In this document: piece by piece, positions 52,156-61,426 of the stretch
How positions within the stretch are numbered: position 1 is the first letter of the stretch
Layout: every line of letters starts with the position of its first letter
Assembly (NCBI GenBank): GCA_037384645.1
Contig: JARRNT010000007.1
Location: 34,427 to 98,426, forward strand
DNA: 64,000 nucleotides
From: RI-92 sp037384645
Lineage (GTDB): Bacteria; Pseudomonadota; Gammaproteobacteria; UBA6429; Thiohalophilaceae
Direction of reading: 5' to 3'
The notes under the pieces: model-generated
Told to the model about the DNA's origin: nothing
Databases searched by the model: none
What the model saw: the letters and a program-made list of their open reading frames with translations, nothing else
Translations under genes and position numbers: made by a program

Positions 52156-54066
52156 TTAACGCTGCAGCAGACCCTTGAGCTTGTCCTGCAGTTTGTCTTT
52201 GAGTTTATTCTTGAGCTTGTCTACCTCCTGCTGTTTTTTCTTTTCGATGGCGGTACCCACATCCGACTTGATCACGTCTTGCAGACCATATTTCACATTT
52301 GGCCTGGCCCAGGGGCCACGGATGTAGGTCGGGATACGCTTGCCCTTGAGGTCATATCGCGTGCCGCCCACCTGGATGGCCAGGGATTTTTGCGGGATCG
52401 TGAACAGGGTATAGTCCAGCATGTGCGTCAGCAGGTTGGCCTGGCCTGACCCGGTCAGGTGGACGCGTTGCGACACGGCGGTGAAATCGTGATTGTAGGC
52501 GATGCCGTTTTTGACCCGGATGGTACCGCGCATGAAATCGAAAGCGGTGACCTTTTTGCCGGGTTGCTGTTTTTCCGCCAGTTTTAGTTTGTCATACCAT
52601 TTCTGTAACACGAGTTGTTCAACATCCATCAGGGTGAGTTGCACGTTGCGTATGTTGAAGCTGGCATCACCGTTGAGCTGGCCGATCACCTGGTTTAGCG
52701 TGTTGCCCTGGCTGACAAACTGGCCCTGGATGTTGGCATTGCCGGTGAGGGATTCCTTGCCGGTGAGGGCGAGGGTAATCGGTCCCATGGCGACGTGTTG
52801 CAATTGTTGACGCAGGCTGACGTGCACCGGCTTCTGGCTGACGTTGATCTGCAGGTTGCCCTGGTAGGTGCCGTTGTAGAGCGAGGCCTGGGGCTGGGCG
52901 CTGATCAGGCCGCTGCGTGCTATCACGGTCAGGCTGGCCTTATCAAACTGCAGCTTGTTAAACAGGAGCTTTTTGACATTGAAGGTGCCCTGGATGTCAG
53001 CGGTTTTCAGCGGCACCAGGGCGGCGAAGATCGCCGGCGAGGAATCGGCGGCGGTGCCGGTCGTGGTCGGTATCGGTGCCACGGCCTTGGCCGGTTGGCT
53101 TGCGGGCAGCAGGCTATCGAGATCAAGCGTATCCATGTCCAGCCCAAACCGGATGATAGGGTGACTGAACTTGCGCAGCGTCATGTGGCCATCGCTTTGC
53201 ATTTTGTCGAGCGTGAGATGAAACTGGCGGGCATCGATTCTTTGCCGGACCGGGTCTATCTGCAGGTCGGGCACGGTGAGCGCGGTGGCCATGGTCTTGT
53301 TGTTCAGGACCTTGCCGGCGAGGTTGGTGTTGATGCCGAGTTGTTTCAGGTCAAGTACCCTGGTCTTCTGGTTGATATGCAAGGTCGTTGCGAAGGCGGA
53401 TGCCGCCAACAGGCCCTGGGTCTTGCTGGCGTAATTGAAATTACCGCGCAATGGAATGGGCTGGTATTGATTAATCGGACCGGCGTCGAGATTGAGTTTG
53501 GAGACGGTGATGTCATTCTTGTTCAGGTTATCCTGAAAGTTGATCGTGGCGTTCTTGAAATGCACACCTTCAATCTTGAGCCGGGGGATTGTGACATGCC
53601 GGTCGGCGGTCTTGATAAATGCCGCGTCGTGCAGGGTCGGTTTACCTGTGTTAGCCGCCTGCTTAATCAGGTCGGACCAGTTGTTGCGGCCTTCGGCATC
53701 GCGCTGCAGGTTCACGACGACGCCATCGAAGTCGATACTGCCGATTTCCGGGGTATCGCTTAGCAGCGATAACAGGCGGATGTGTACACGGGCATGGTTG
53801 ATAGTCATAAAGGGTTTGAGCACAAAGCCGTCGGCATTGCCGATCACGGTTTTGCCGATATCCACGCCCAGCCAGGGAAATACCGACAGCTTGATCTTGC
53901 CGGGTATTTTCAGATCCCGTCCCATCATGTGCGGTTTGATCTGGGCAATGATGTCGCTTTTATATTTGTTGGGATCGAAATAGTAAGGCAGGGTGACCGC
54001 GGCGATAACCAGCAGGATGATCAGGAAAACCAGGATACCGAAGAACCACTTGAGAAATCGTTTCAT
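52156..54066 (-). CDS. AsmA-family envelope protein
   Basis: 636 residues. The N-terminal membrane helix MKRFLKWFFGILVFLIILLVIAAV is followed by the AsmA signature (YYFDPNKYKSDIIAQIKPHMMGRDLKIPGKIKLSVFPWLGVDIGKTVIGN) and a long beta-rich periplasmic region, with a C-terminal AsmA-like block (GNANIQGQFVSQGNTLNQVIGQLNGDASFNIRNVQL). AsmA-like proteins are linked to phospholipid transfer between membranes. A longer open frame starting in the tRNA-Gly region was rejected because it lacks the membrane-anchor start. Confidence 0.93.
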   Translation of the reverse strand: MKRFLKWFFGILVFLIILLVIAAVTLPYYFDPNKYKSDIIAQIKPHMMGRDLKIPGKIKLSVFPWLGVDIGKTVIGNADGFVLKPFMTINHARVHIRLLSLLSDTPEIGSIDFDGVVVNLQRDAEGRNNWSDLIKQAANTGKPTLHDAAFIKTADRHVTIPRLKIEGVHFKNATINFQDNLNKNDITVSKLNLDAGPINQYQPIPLRGNFNYASKTQGLLAASAFATTLHINQKTRVLDLKQLGINTNLAGKVLNNKTMATALTVPDLQIDPVRQRIDARQFHLTLDKMQSDGHMTLRKFSHPIIRFGLDMDTLDLDSLLPASQPAKAVAPIPTTTGTAADSSPAIFAALVPLKTADIQGTFNVKKLLFNKLQFDKASLTVIARSGLISAQPQASLYNGTYQGNLQINVSQKPVHVSLRQQLQHVAMGPITLALTGKESLTGNANIQGQFVSQGNTLNQVIGQLNGDASFNIRNVQLTLMDVEQLVLQKWYDKLKLAEKQQPGKKVTAFDFMRGTIRVKNGIAYNHDFTAVSQRVHLTGSGQANLLTHMLDYTLFTIPQKSLAIQVGGTRYDLKGKRIPTYIRGPWARPNVKYGLQDVIKSDVGTAIEKKKQQEVDKLKNKLKDKLQDKLKGLLQR

Positions 54067-54198
54067 GCGCCAACTCACCTTCTTGTTATTACAATGCCTC
54101 AGGGCAGTATTATCCGCAGAGACTAAGTATAGATGATATGACAGATTCGGCAGAATGCGTGCAATAACGCCGTGCTGAGTGTGATGTCGGCAATGAAA

Positions 54199-54221
54199 TT
54201 GGAGCGGGTGATGGGAATCGA
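54199..54221 (-). repeat. Duplicated 3' end of tRNA-Gly (23-bp direct repeat)
   Basis: Bases 54199-54221 repeat 54347-54369, which cover the CCA end, acceptor 3' strand and part of the T-arm of tRNA-Gly, at an offset of 148 bp. The intervening DNA contains a perfect hairpin AAATTCGC-CGGGA-GCGAATTT (54223-54243). Such copies are typical of att-site scars left by tRNA-targeting integrases, or of decayed tRNA duplicates. Confidence 0.8.
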
Positions 54222-54347
54222 CAAATTCGCCGGGAGCGAATTTGGCCGCACGCAGTGCGCCCGCAGGGCGAGCCACAGGGAAGTGGCGAGGCAACCCAGA
54301 TGGCACAGGGTTGTGCGCTACGAAGTCAGTGGTGGGCGCGGGGAAGT

Positions 54348-54421
54348 TGGAGCGGGTGATGGGAATCGAACCCACGTTAGTAGCTTGGGAAGCTACAGTT
54401 CTACCATTGAACTACACCCGC
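54348..54421 (-). tRNA. tRNA-Gly (CCC), CCA encoded
   Basis: 74 nt: acceptor GCGGGTG/CACCCGC, D-loop TTCAATGGTAGAA, anticodon stem GTAGC/GCTAC enclosing TTCCCAA (anticodon CCC, read on the minus strand), T-arm GGTTCGATTCC, discriminator T and encoded CCA. A partial second copy of its 3' end lies at 54199-54221. Confidence 0.93.
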
Positions 54422-54502
54422 ATCGTTACAACATTGCGCCTGCGCATGATAATCAAGCTGGCTGTGACGAGGCAAGCACCTGCAGAGGATGGCCATGCCT
54501 GT

Positions 54503-56311
54503 TCAATGTTCGTACATATCTTCAATGGCCTGTGTGAAACGCTCCATCACCAACTGGCGTTTGGTCTTGAGCGTGGGCGTGAGCAGGCCGTTTTCCACTG
54601 ACCAGGGTTCCAGCAGCGGCGTGACCCGCCGCACCTTGGCGTAACCGGGAAAGTTGTGGAGACACGTACCAATGCGCTGTAACAGCGTCTTGTGCAGCGT
54701 CGGATCCTGCAGGGCCGCCGGGTCGAAAGGATCCAGCTGGTGCTCCCGGGCCAGGGTAAACCAGTCCTCACCATTGAGCACCAGCAGCGCTGCCAGGTAG
54801 GGTTTGCCTTCACCGACGATGACCGCATTGTCGATGAGCGGATCCAGCTTGATGGCTTCCTCCATGTCCACCGGCGGGATTTTTTCACCATTAGACATCA
54901 CCAGGATGTCTTTCAGGCGGCCAGTGATATAGATGAAACCGTTTTGAATGTGTGCCTTGTCACCGGTGCGCAACCAGCCATCGCGGGTCATCACTTCGCG
55001 CGAGGCCTTGTGGTTGTTCCAGTAGCCGAGCATCACCCCGGGGCTGTTGACCTGGAGTTCGTCGTTTTCGCCAATGCGGACCTGCACACCGTCCAGGGGC
55101 AGTCCCACGCTGTGGGGCTCGTTGCGTTCCGGGCGGTTGGCGCTGACCACGGGTGCGCTTTCGGTCATGCCATAGCCCTGGATCAGGTTCAGGCCCAGGC
55201 CCAGAAACATCTTCGCTACCGGGGGCGAGAGGGCCGCGCCGCCGCTGATGGCCAGTTCGATGTTACCGCCCAGACTGGCCAGTAACGGGCAGGCGACCCG
55301 GCGTTTGAGGACCGGCCACAACAGGTGGGTCAGGCGATGCCGGGCACGACCCTGGCAGGCCTCGAAATGGCGCCAGCCGGTGTCCACGGCCAGCTGGAAT
55401 AGTCGCCGCTTGAAGGGCGAAGACCTGGCCAGTTGGGCCTGGATCTTGTTGTAAATGCGCTCAAATATCCGGGGCACGGCGACCAGGATCTGGGGTTTGA
55501 TCGTGAGCAGGTCTTCCGCCAAGGTCTGGACCGAGCGGGCGTAGGCGATTTCCATGCCCCACATCATGGGCGCGTAGTAGCCACAGCTGCGCTCGAAGGT
55601 GTGGGAAAGGGGCAAAAACGACAGGAATCGCTGCTCCGGTCGGACTTTCATGGCGAGCCCGGCACCTTCGGATACACTGAGGATATTGGCGTGACTGAGC
55701 ATGACCCCCTTGGGTTTGCCGGTCGTGCCGGAGGTATACACGATGGTGGCCAGGGCCCGCGCATCGCCGCCGCGCTCGCTCAGGGGCGCCGGCTCATCCG
55801 GCAGCCATGCCGACAGGCTCCAGAGCCGGGTGCCTTCTGGTGTCTGGCCAGGATCCGCCTCACCTTCCATGATAATGACGTGCTGGACCCCGGTCAGGGC
55901 GTGTGAGCCGCTTTGCAACAAGGTATGCCAGTGATGGGCAGTCTGGACCACGATCACCCGTGCGCCCGCATCCTGGATGATATAGGCCATGTTATCGGGG
56001 CGGTCATCGGTATAGAGGGGGACAACGACCAGGCCCAGGCCCAGGGCGGCCTGGTCCACGGCAACCCAGTCAGGCCCGTTGCGCAACATGATGGCGACCC
56101 GATCACCCGCCTCCAGTGAGGCCCGTTTCAGGGCCTGCTGCCAGCGCCCGACCTTTCGCCCCATGTCTGCCCAGGTCAGGCTTTGCCACTGCCGGGTTTC
56201 GCGGGAATAATAGGTATAGGCAGGGCGATCCGGGCTCCGTCGCACCCGCTCCCGGAACAGGCCGTCGAGTGTCCCGGCCAGTCTGGCTGAAATATATGCG
56301 TCTGACTCCAT
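54503..56311 (-). CDS. Long-chain acyl-CoA synthetase (AMP-forming)
   Basis: 602 residues of the ANL superfamily. Core motifs: ATIVYTSGTTGKPKGVMLSHANIL (ATP loop), NLIQGYGMTESAPVVSANRP, DGWLRTGDKAHI and GRLKDILVMSNGEKIPPVDME (hinge and C-terminal domain). The FACS-like class activates fatty acids with ATP and CoA. The start was set at ATG 56311; a TTG 21 bp upstream is less likely. Divergent from thiS. Confidence 0.93.
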   Translation of the reverse strand: MESDAYISARLAGTLDGLFRERVRRSPDRPAYTYYSRETRQWQSLTWADMGRKVGRWQQALKRASLEAGDRVAIMLRNGPDWVAVDQAALGLGLVVVPLYTDDRPDNMAYIIQDAGARVIVVQTAHHWHTLLQSGSHALTGVQHVIIMEGEADPGQTPEGTRLWSLSAWLPDEPAPLSERGGDARALATIVYTSGTTGKPKGVMLSHANILSVSEGAGLAMKVRPEQRFLSFLPLSHTFERSCGYYAPMMWGMEIAYARSVQTLAEDLLTIKPQILVAVPRIFERIYNKIQAQLARSSPFKRRLFQLAVDTGWRHFEACQGRARHRLTHLLWPVLKRRVACPLLASLGGNIELAISGGAALSPPVAKMFLGLGLNLIQGYGMTESAPVVSANRPERNEPHSVGLPLDGVQVRIGENDELQVNSPGVMLGYWNNHKASREVMTRDGWLRTGDKAHIQNGFIYITGRLKDILVMSNGEKIPPVDMEEAIKLDPLIDNAVIVGEGKPYLAALLVLNGEDWFTLAREHQLDPFDPAALQDPTLHKTLLQRIGTCLHNFPGYAKVRRVTPLLEPWSVENGLLTPTLKTKRQLVMERFTQAIEDMYEH

Positions 56312-56392
56312 GACGTTGTTATCTTCCCCCAAAACCCCACATCATGACAAAGGCGATTGACGCCTGCAAGCTGACGCCTTTACGCTATGTAG

Positions 56393-56593
56393 ATGGAAAT
56401 CATCGTCAACGGTAACACGCGTAGCGTGCCGGAGGGTTATACCGCAGCCCAGCTGGTGGAGGCGCTGGCCCTGGGTGAACGTCGTATCGCCATGGAGGTC
56501 AACGAGGAGATTGTCCCGCGTAGCCATTATCCGCAATATCAGTTTGCCTCCGGTGATCGCATCGAGATTGTCCATGCGGTCGGTGGTGGTTAA
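56393..56593 (+). CDS. thiS: Thiamine biosynthesis sulfur carrier ThiS
   Basis: 66 residues, ubiquitin-like fold, ending HAVGGG: the C-terminal Gly-Gly is adenylated and thiocarboxylated to deliver sulfur to the thiazole ring. It precedes thiG by about 50 bp, the conserved order. No TPP riboswitch is apparent upstream. Confidence 0.96.
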   Translation: MEIIVNGNTRSVPEGYTAAQLVEALALGERRIAMEVNEEIVPRSHYPQYQFASGDRIEIVHAVGGG

Positions 56594-56646
56594 CCGATCC
56601 TTAATACAGATTTCAGCCCGTTTATTAATTGTTTGTCAGGAGCAGT

Positions 56647-57444
56647 ATGAACAAGGTCGTCGCAGCAGAACACGCATTGGTCATTGCCGGTAAAACCTAC
56701 CGGTCACGTTTGCTGGTGGGAACCGGCAAGTACAAGGATATGGAAGAGACCCGGTTGGCGACGGAGGCCAGTGGTGCCGAGATTGTCACCGTGGCCGTGC
56801 GCCGCAGTAACATTGGCCAGAACCCGGATCAGCCCAACTTGCTGGATGTGCTGCCGCCGGACAAATACACCATCCTGCCCAACACCGCCGGCTGTTATAA
56901 CGCGAAGGATGCGGTGCGCACCTGCAAGCTGGCGCGCGAACTGCTCGACGGCCATGACCTGGTGAAACTGGAAGTGCTGGGCGACGAGAAGACCCTGTTT
57001 CCGGATGTGCGCCAGACCCTGCTGGCTGCCGAAGAACTGATCAAGGATGGGTTCAAGGTGATGGTCTATACCACCGATGATTTGATCATTGCCCGTGAAC
57101 TGGAGGCCATGGGTTGTGTCGCGGTGATGCCGCTGGCCGCGCCTATCGGCTCCGGCCTGGGGGTGCGCAATCCGTACAATATCCGTTTCATCATTGAAGA
57201 ACTCAAAGTCCCGGTGCTGGTGGATGCCGGCGTGGGTACCGCCTCGGATGCGGCGGTGGCAATGGAGCTTGGCTGTGACGGGGTGTTAATGAACACCGCG
57301 ATTGCCGCCGCGAAAGATCCGGTGCTGATGGCCTCGGCGATGAAAAAGGCGATCGAGGCCGGGCGGGAAGCTTTCCTCGCTGGACGGATGCCGCGCAAGC
57401 AATATGCCAGCGCTTCTTCTCCCCTGGACGGTACGTTTTTTTAA
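56647..57444 (+). CDS. thiG: Thiazole synthase ThiG
   Basis: 265-residue TIM-barrel enzyme that builds the thiazole phosphate from DXP, dehydroglycine and ThiS thiocarboxylate. Signatures: SRLLVGTGKYKDMEETRLATEASGAEIVTVAVRR, LVKLEVLGDEKTLFPD (active-site Lys), PIGSGLGVRNPYNIRFI and VDAGVGTASDAAVAMELGCDGVLMNTAI. The start was set at MNKVVAAEH after AGGAGCAGT. CorA follows 3 bp later. Confidence 0.97.
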   Translation: MNKVVAAEHALVIAGKTYRSRLLVGTGKYKDMEETRLATEASGAEIVTVAVRRSNIGQNPDQPNLLDVLPPDKYTILPNTAGCYNAKDAVRTCKLARELLDGHDLVKLEVLGDEKTLFPDVRQTLLAAEELIKDGFKVMVYTTDDLIIARELEAMGCVAVMPLAAPIGSGLGVRNPYNIRFIIEELKVPVLVDAGVGTASDAAVAMELGCDGVLMNTAIAAAKDPVLMASAMKKAIEAGREAFLAGRMPRKQYASASSPLDGTFF

Positions 57445-57447
57445 GCG

Positions 57448-58410
57448 ATGCATAGTCTGCTGATCACTACGGACGCGGTCAGTGAGCTCGACAGTATTCC
57501 CAGCAGTCTACCGGACCAGGGCTTCCTCTGGCTGGACGTGGTGCGTGACGGTGAACAGGACTGGTCGCAGGTGGTGGAACGGCTGACCGGCGTCAGTATT
57601 CACGAACGCCACCTCAAGGATACCCAGAACCTGAGCCACCCCTCGTTCTACGACGGCACCCAGGATTATGAAATGCTGATCTTCCGCGGGCTGTCGCCGG
57701 CCGGGCAACACAGTGATTTTAAAACCCGCCCGGCCGTGTTTCTCATTTTTGATCATTTGCTGGTGACCATTCGTCCCGAAGACAGCGTGTCTGTGTCGAA
57801 GGTCAAGCCCCGCCTGTTGAACAAGAGTGTCCGTATTCCCCGCCGCCCCGCCGGGCTGATGCACCTGTTGATGACCTACATGGTGGATCGCTACCTGGCG
57901 TTACGCGATCCCCTGATCCAGCGCTTCGATACCTGGCGCCAAGATTTACTCGATCCGAGAAATCCGTTTTCCGATTACATGTCGGTACTGGATTACACCT
58001 CGGACCTGCGCAAGCTGGAACGCCTGTGCGATGAACAGATCCAGGCGCTGGCCAGCTGGCAGGAAGAGACCGATACCGAGTTCGATGATCACCTGGCAGT
58101 GCGTTATCGCGATCTCAATGAACACATCCAGCGGGTGAAGATCTTTGCCGGTGCCCAGAAACAGGATGCCGAGGCCCTGGTGCAGATGCATTTCTCGGCG
58201 GTCGCGCACCGCACCAACGAAATCGTGCGGGTGCTGACGGTACTGTCGGCGATCTTTTTGCCGCTGAGCCTGGTCGCCGGCATCTTCGGCATGAACTTCG
58301 AGTACATGCCAGAGTTGAAAATGCACTTTGCGTATTTCTTTGCACTGGGCGGGATGGTCACCCTGGCGGTGGTGTTGCTGGTGCTATTTAAAATCAAGCG
58401 CTGGATATAA
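57448..58410 (+). CDS. CorA/ZntB-family divalent metal transporter
   Basis: 320 residues. A large soluble N-terminal domain ends in two C-terminal helices, the first flanked by the signature GMNFEYMPEL (CorA pore motif GMN). Acidic residues in the loop support Mg or Zn transport; CorA and ZntB cannot be separated by eye. It begins 3 bp after thiG, so co-transcription is likely although functionally unrelated. Confidence 0.92.
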   Translation: MHSLLITTDAVSELDSIPSSLPDQGFLWLDVVRDGEQDWSQVVERLTGVSIHERHLKDTQNLSHPSFYDGTQDYEMLIFRGLSPAGQHSDFKTRPAVFLIFDHLLVTIRPEDSVSVSKVKPRLLNKSVRIPRRPAGLMHLLMTYMVDRYLALRDPLIQRFDTWRQDLLDPRNPFSDYMSVLDYTSDLRKLERLCDEQIQALASWQEETDTEFDDHLAVRYRDLNEHIQRVKIFAGAQKQDAEALVQMHFSAVAHRTNEIVRVLTVLSAIFLPLSLVAGIFGMNFEYMPELKMHFAYFFALGGMVTLAVVLLVLFKIKRWI

Positions 58411-58427
58411 ATCAATAATCCGCAATT

Positions 58428-58470
58428 CGTCATTTCGGAATGCGCGAAGCGCATATCCGGAATCCAGCGG
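58428..58470. repeat. REP-like palindromic element
   Basis: An imperfect palindrome containing TCGGAATGCGCGAAGCGCAT and ATCCGGAATCCAG, typical of abundant bacterial extragenic repeats (CGTCATTCCGG... form). It fills the gap between CorA and MscS genes, which are convergent. Probably also acts as an RNA hairpin at both 3' ends. Confidence 0.75.
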
Positions 58471-58497
58471 TTTTAAAATAAATATTTAAGCGTCACA

Positions 58498-59796
58498 TTA
58501 GCCCTGCATCGGCGGCAACTGTTTGACGTGCACATCGCGTTGCGGGAACGGGATGGTAATGTGGTTTTCCTTGAACGCACGCCAGATCGCCAGGTTGATA
58601 TCCGAGCGCACATTGTTAACGCCGTTTTCCGGGTCGTTGATCCAGATACGTAACTCCAGCGAAATGCCGTTATCACCGAATTCCATCAAGCGACCCACTG
58701 GCTCCGGCTTCGTCAGTACCCTTGGGTGTTGCAGCGCGACACCAATCATCAGCTCGATAGCCCGGGTCGGGTCATCGCCATAGCTAATCTGTACCGGCAG
58801 CTTGAGGCGAACATTGCGATCAGTATAGCTCCAGTTGATCACTTCGGAGGTGATCAGGCTTTCATTCGGAATCAGGGTGTCCACCCCATCGCGATCGCGC
58901 ACGACGATATAGCGGGCGTGCAGGGCCTCGACCCAGCCGAACTTGTTGCCAATACTGATCACATCACCCGGCTTGATCGAACGGTCAAACAATAGCAGGA
59001 AGCCACTGATGAAATTACTGGCGATGCGTTGCAGACCGAAGCCGAGCCCGACGCCCAGGGCGCCACCGAAAACCGTGAGCGCGGTGAGGTCGATACCGAC
59101 GGCATCCAGCGCGATAAATATCGAAAGGCCGATCAAAAAGAATCTGCTGAACTTACTCAGTCCCACGCGCATGCTGGGGCTGAGGTAGCTGGATTTTTGC
59201 ATGCGCCGTTCGATACTGGCCGAGAGCCACATGGCCAGGGTAAACAGCAGTGCCATCAGCAGGATAAACTGGATTACCGAGAGAGCGGTAATGCGCGTAT
59301 TCCCCAGGTGAAAGCCCAGGCTGTCCAGAGTGGTGACTACGGTTGGCATCACGCCCAGCAGGTAAAGGGCCACGATGATCCAGACCATGCTGCTGATCAG
59401 GTTTTCCCAGGCCTTGAGCATGGGGGAGTGGGCGAAACCCTTGCGCAGGATATAGACAAGCAGGCGGATACCGGCCAGCGATAACAACAGCGGCATAGCC
59501 AGGTGGAACAGGTTGGTTGGACGATGCAGGGTACGAAAGGCGCTGCTGGCAATCAGTATCAGCAACAGGGCGCTGAGCGGGAAAATGATGCGTTCAATGC
59601 TGCGCAGGGTGAACTTGCGCAGGTTGCTATGTTCCTCCAGGTGGTGGCGACTGGACAGGCGCAACAACAGGCGTGACATCAGCCAGGCCAGGAGCAGGGC
59701 AAACAGGATCACGCCCAGCTGCCACCAGTTGCTGGAATCATTGAACTCTGCCAGCCAGAATTGCAGGTCGGCCAAGCCGCTGGAAAACTTTTCCAT
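58498..59796 (-). CDS. MscS-family mechanosensitive ion channel
   Basis: 432 residues. Five or so N-terminal helices lead into the MscS core: pore helix region LGLGVGFGLQRIASNFISGFLLLFDRSIKPGDVI, beta domain IGNKFGWVEALHARYIVVRDRDGVDTLIPNE and the C-terminal WRAFKENHITIPFPQRDV. It releases osmolytes on hypo-osmotic shock. Larger than E. coli MscS (286 residues), with extra N-terminal helices. Convergent with corA. Confidence 0.94.
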   Translation of the reverse strand: MEKFSSGLADLQFWLAEFNDSSNWWQLGVILFALLLAWLMSRLLLRLSSRHHLEEHSNLRKFTLRSIERIIFPLSALLLILIASSAFRTLHRPTNLFHLAMPLLLSLAGIRLLVYILRKGFAHSPMLKAWENLISSMVWIIVALYLLGVMPTVVTTLDSLGFHLGNTRITALSVIQFILLMALLFTLAMWLSASIERRMQKSSYLSPSMRVGLSKFSRFFLIGLSIFIALDAVGIDLTALTVFGGALGVGLGFGLQRIASNFISGFLLLFDRSIKPGDVISIGNKFGWVEALHARYIVVRDRDGVDTLIPNESLITSEVINWSYTDRNVRLKLPVQISYGDDPTRAIELMIGVALQHPRVLTKPEPVGRLMEFGDNGISLELRIWINDPENGVNNVRSDINLAIWRAFKENHITIPFPQRDVHVKQLPPMQG

Positions 59797-59857
59797 ATCA
59801 GTGAAAGATCCTTGACGACCGCTCAGTAAATATAGAGTAAATTACGCCTTTGTCATA

Positions 59858-60562
59858 ATGATTTCTAGCAACATGGAAACCCCGAAACACTTACGGCAAA
59901 TCCGCAGTTTTGTTCGGCGTGAAGGCAGAATGACCAGCGCCCAACAGCGGGCCATGGACGAACTGATGCCGCGCTTTGGCATTTCTCCCGGCGATGACAT
60001 CCTGGATCTCGATGTGGTGTTTGGCCGTGCAGCTGAATGTCATCTGGAGATCGGCTTTGGCAATGGCGCAAGTCTGCTGGCCATGGCGCAGGCCAACCCG
60101 GATAACAACTATCTCGGTATGGAAGTCCACCGCCCGGGCGTGGGCAACCTGTTGTTACAGATCGAAAAGCATGAGCTTGAAAACATCCGAGTGGTTTGCG
60201 CCGATGCCGCCGAGGTCATCCGGCGCAACCTGGCAGACGCCTGTCTCGATGCCGTGTATATCTTTTTTCCTGATCCCTGGCACAAGACCAAACACCACAA
60301 GCGCCGCCTGGTTCAGGTTGGCTTTGTCGAATTGCTGAGGCAAAAACTCAAACCCGGCGGCCTGCTGCACATGGCCACCGACTGGGAGAACTATGCCCGG
60401 CACATGCTGAAGGTGATGCAGAGCGTCGAAGGATTTACTAACCTGGCCGCCGATGGCCGCTTTTGTGAACGTCCGGCATACCGTTTGCTGACCAAGTTCG
60501 AACAACGTGGCCTGCGCCTGGGGCATGGCGTCTGGGATTTGATGTTTCGTAAAAACAACTAG
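59858..60562 (+). CDS. trmB: tRNA (guanine-N7)-methyltransferase TrmB
   Basis: 234 residues that methylate G46 of tRNA with SAM. SAM-binding region LEIGFGNGASLLAMAQ, then YLGMEVHRPGVGNLL, the catalytic motif VYIFFPDPWHKTKHHKRRLVQ and C-terminal YRLLTKFEQRGLRLGH. The start ATG may instead be 59873 (METPKHLRQ). Monocistronic, divergent from mscS. Confidence 0.96.
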   Translation: MISSNMETPKHLRQIRSFVRREGRMTSAQQRAMDELMPRFGISPGDDILDLDVVFGRAAECHLEIGFGNGASLLAMAQANPDNNYLGMEVHRPGVGNLLLQIEKHELENIRVVCADAAEVIRRNLADACLDAVYIFFPDPWHKTKHHKRRLVQVGFVELLRQKLKPGGLLHMATDWENYARHMLKVMQSVEGFTNLAADGRFCERPAYRLLTKFEQRGLRLGHGVWDLMFRKNN

Positions 60563-60624
60563 GACTCATTTCAATATCAATTTCATAAAACTGGAATTGA
60601 CCCCGCATTACTTTCGCAAAACAC

Positions 60625-60638
60625 ATGATCCACATCAA
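60625..60638 (+). promoter_or_regulatory. FNR/ANR-like box upstream of ompW
   Basis: ATGAT-CCAC-ATCAA deviates by one base from the FNR consensus TTGAT-N4-ATCAA and lies about 110 bp before the OmpW start. OmpW is known to be FNR-regulated in enterics. Assignment is by motif only; no fnr gene is in the window. Confidence 0.5.
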
Positions 60639-60746
60639 TTGGATCGGGGATGTACGTATATTCAGTTTTTGAATTTACATATAGCCTCGTCTCTCGTTTG
60701 CACAGGGCAAACAACATGAACGATTCCTCACATGGAGGCGACTGAT

Positions 60747-61391
60747 ATGCTATCCCCAAAATTGATTAAATCCGTCACTATTCTCAGTGCCGTCGCAGCG
60801 ATTGGCCTGTCGTCACAGGCGTATGCCCTGGGCCAGGGCGATTGGCTCGTGCGCTTTGGCGCGGCGAGTGTCAACCCCAACGACAGTAGCGGCCAGGTCG
60901 ACACCATCGCAGGCAGCGGGGTAAGTGTCGACAGCGGCCAGGGAATCTTCGCCAACCTGAGCTACATGATGACTGACCGGGTTAGCGTGGAATTGTTGGT
61001 GGCGACACCGTTCAGTCACGACATCACGGCCACCGGTTCAATCGCGGGCCTGGGCAAGATTGCCGAGATCAAGCAGCTGCCACCGACGGTTAGTGTGCAA
61101 TATCATTTTACCCCCAGGAGCAGTTTCCGCCCTTACGTAGGGGCCGGCATTAACTACACGACCTTCTTCGATATCAAGACCACCGGTTCGACCGTGACCA
61201 GCATGAGTCTGGATGATTCCTGGGGGCTGGCTGCCCAGGCAGGGTTTGATAAGGACATCAACAAGAACTGGTTCTTTAATGCTGATCTGCGCTATATCAA
61301 GATCGATACCACGGCCACGACCAACGTTGGTAATGTCGATGTCACCATCGATCCCTGGGTCGTCAGTATCGGGGTGGGTACGCATTTTTAA
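60747..61391 (+). CDS. ompW: OmpW-family outer membrane protein
   Basis: 214 residues. Signal peptide to about 25 (LSSQAYALGQ). The mature OmpW pattern is visible: GDWLVRFGAASVNPND, then VSVELLVATPFSHDI, LPPTVSVQYHF, FRPYVGAGINYTTFF, SWGLAAQAGFDKDINKNWFFNADLRYIKI and a C-terminal Phe. Eight-stranded barrel for small hydrophobic or ionic compounds. The ATG at 60747 has GGAGG 8 bp upstream; an earlier ATG at 60732 overlaps that site. It ends with a strong terminator. Confidence 0.94.
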   Translation: MLSPKLIKSVTILSAVAAIGLSSQAYALGQGDWLVRFGAASVNPNDSSGQVDTIAGSGVSVDSGQGIFANLSYMMTDRVSVELLVATPFSHDITATGSIAGLGKIAEIKQLPPTVSVQYHFTPRSSFRPYVGAGINYTTFFDIKTTGSTVTSMSLDDSWGLAAQAGFDKDINKNWFFNADLRYIKIDTTATTNVGNVDVTIDPWVVSIGVGTHF

Positions 61392-61426
61392 TACGCAGTA
61401 TTACGTAAGTTTAATTTCTAACCGGC

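Noticed and set aside
52795..53763. A 322-codon plus-strand frame
   Set aside because: Antisense of the AsmA gene; high Val/Gly/Gln shadow composition and no ribosome-binding site.
54067..54375. N-terminal extension of the AsmA frame through the tRNA-Gly region
   Set aside because: It would translate tRNA sequence and put 103 residues before a normal AsmA signal anchor.
56341..56392. TPP riboswitch before thiS-thiG
   Set aside because: The upstream gap is too short and lacks the conserved CTGAGA and GATCTG-type elements.
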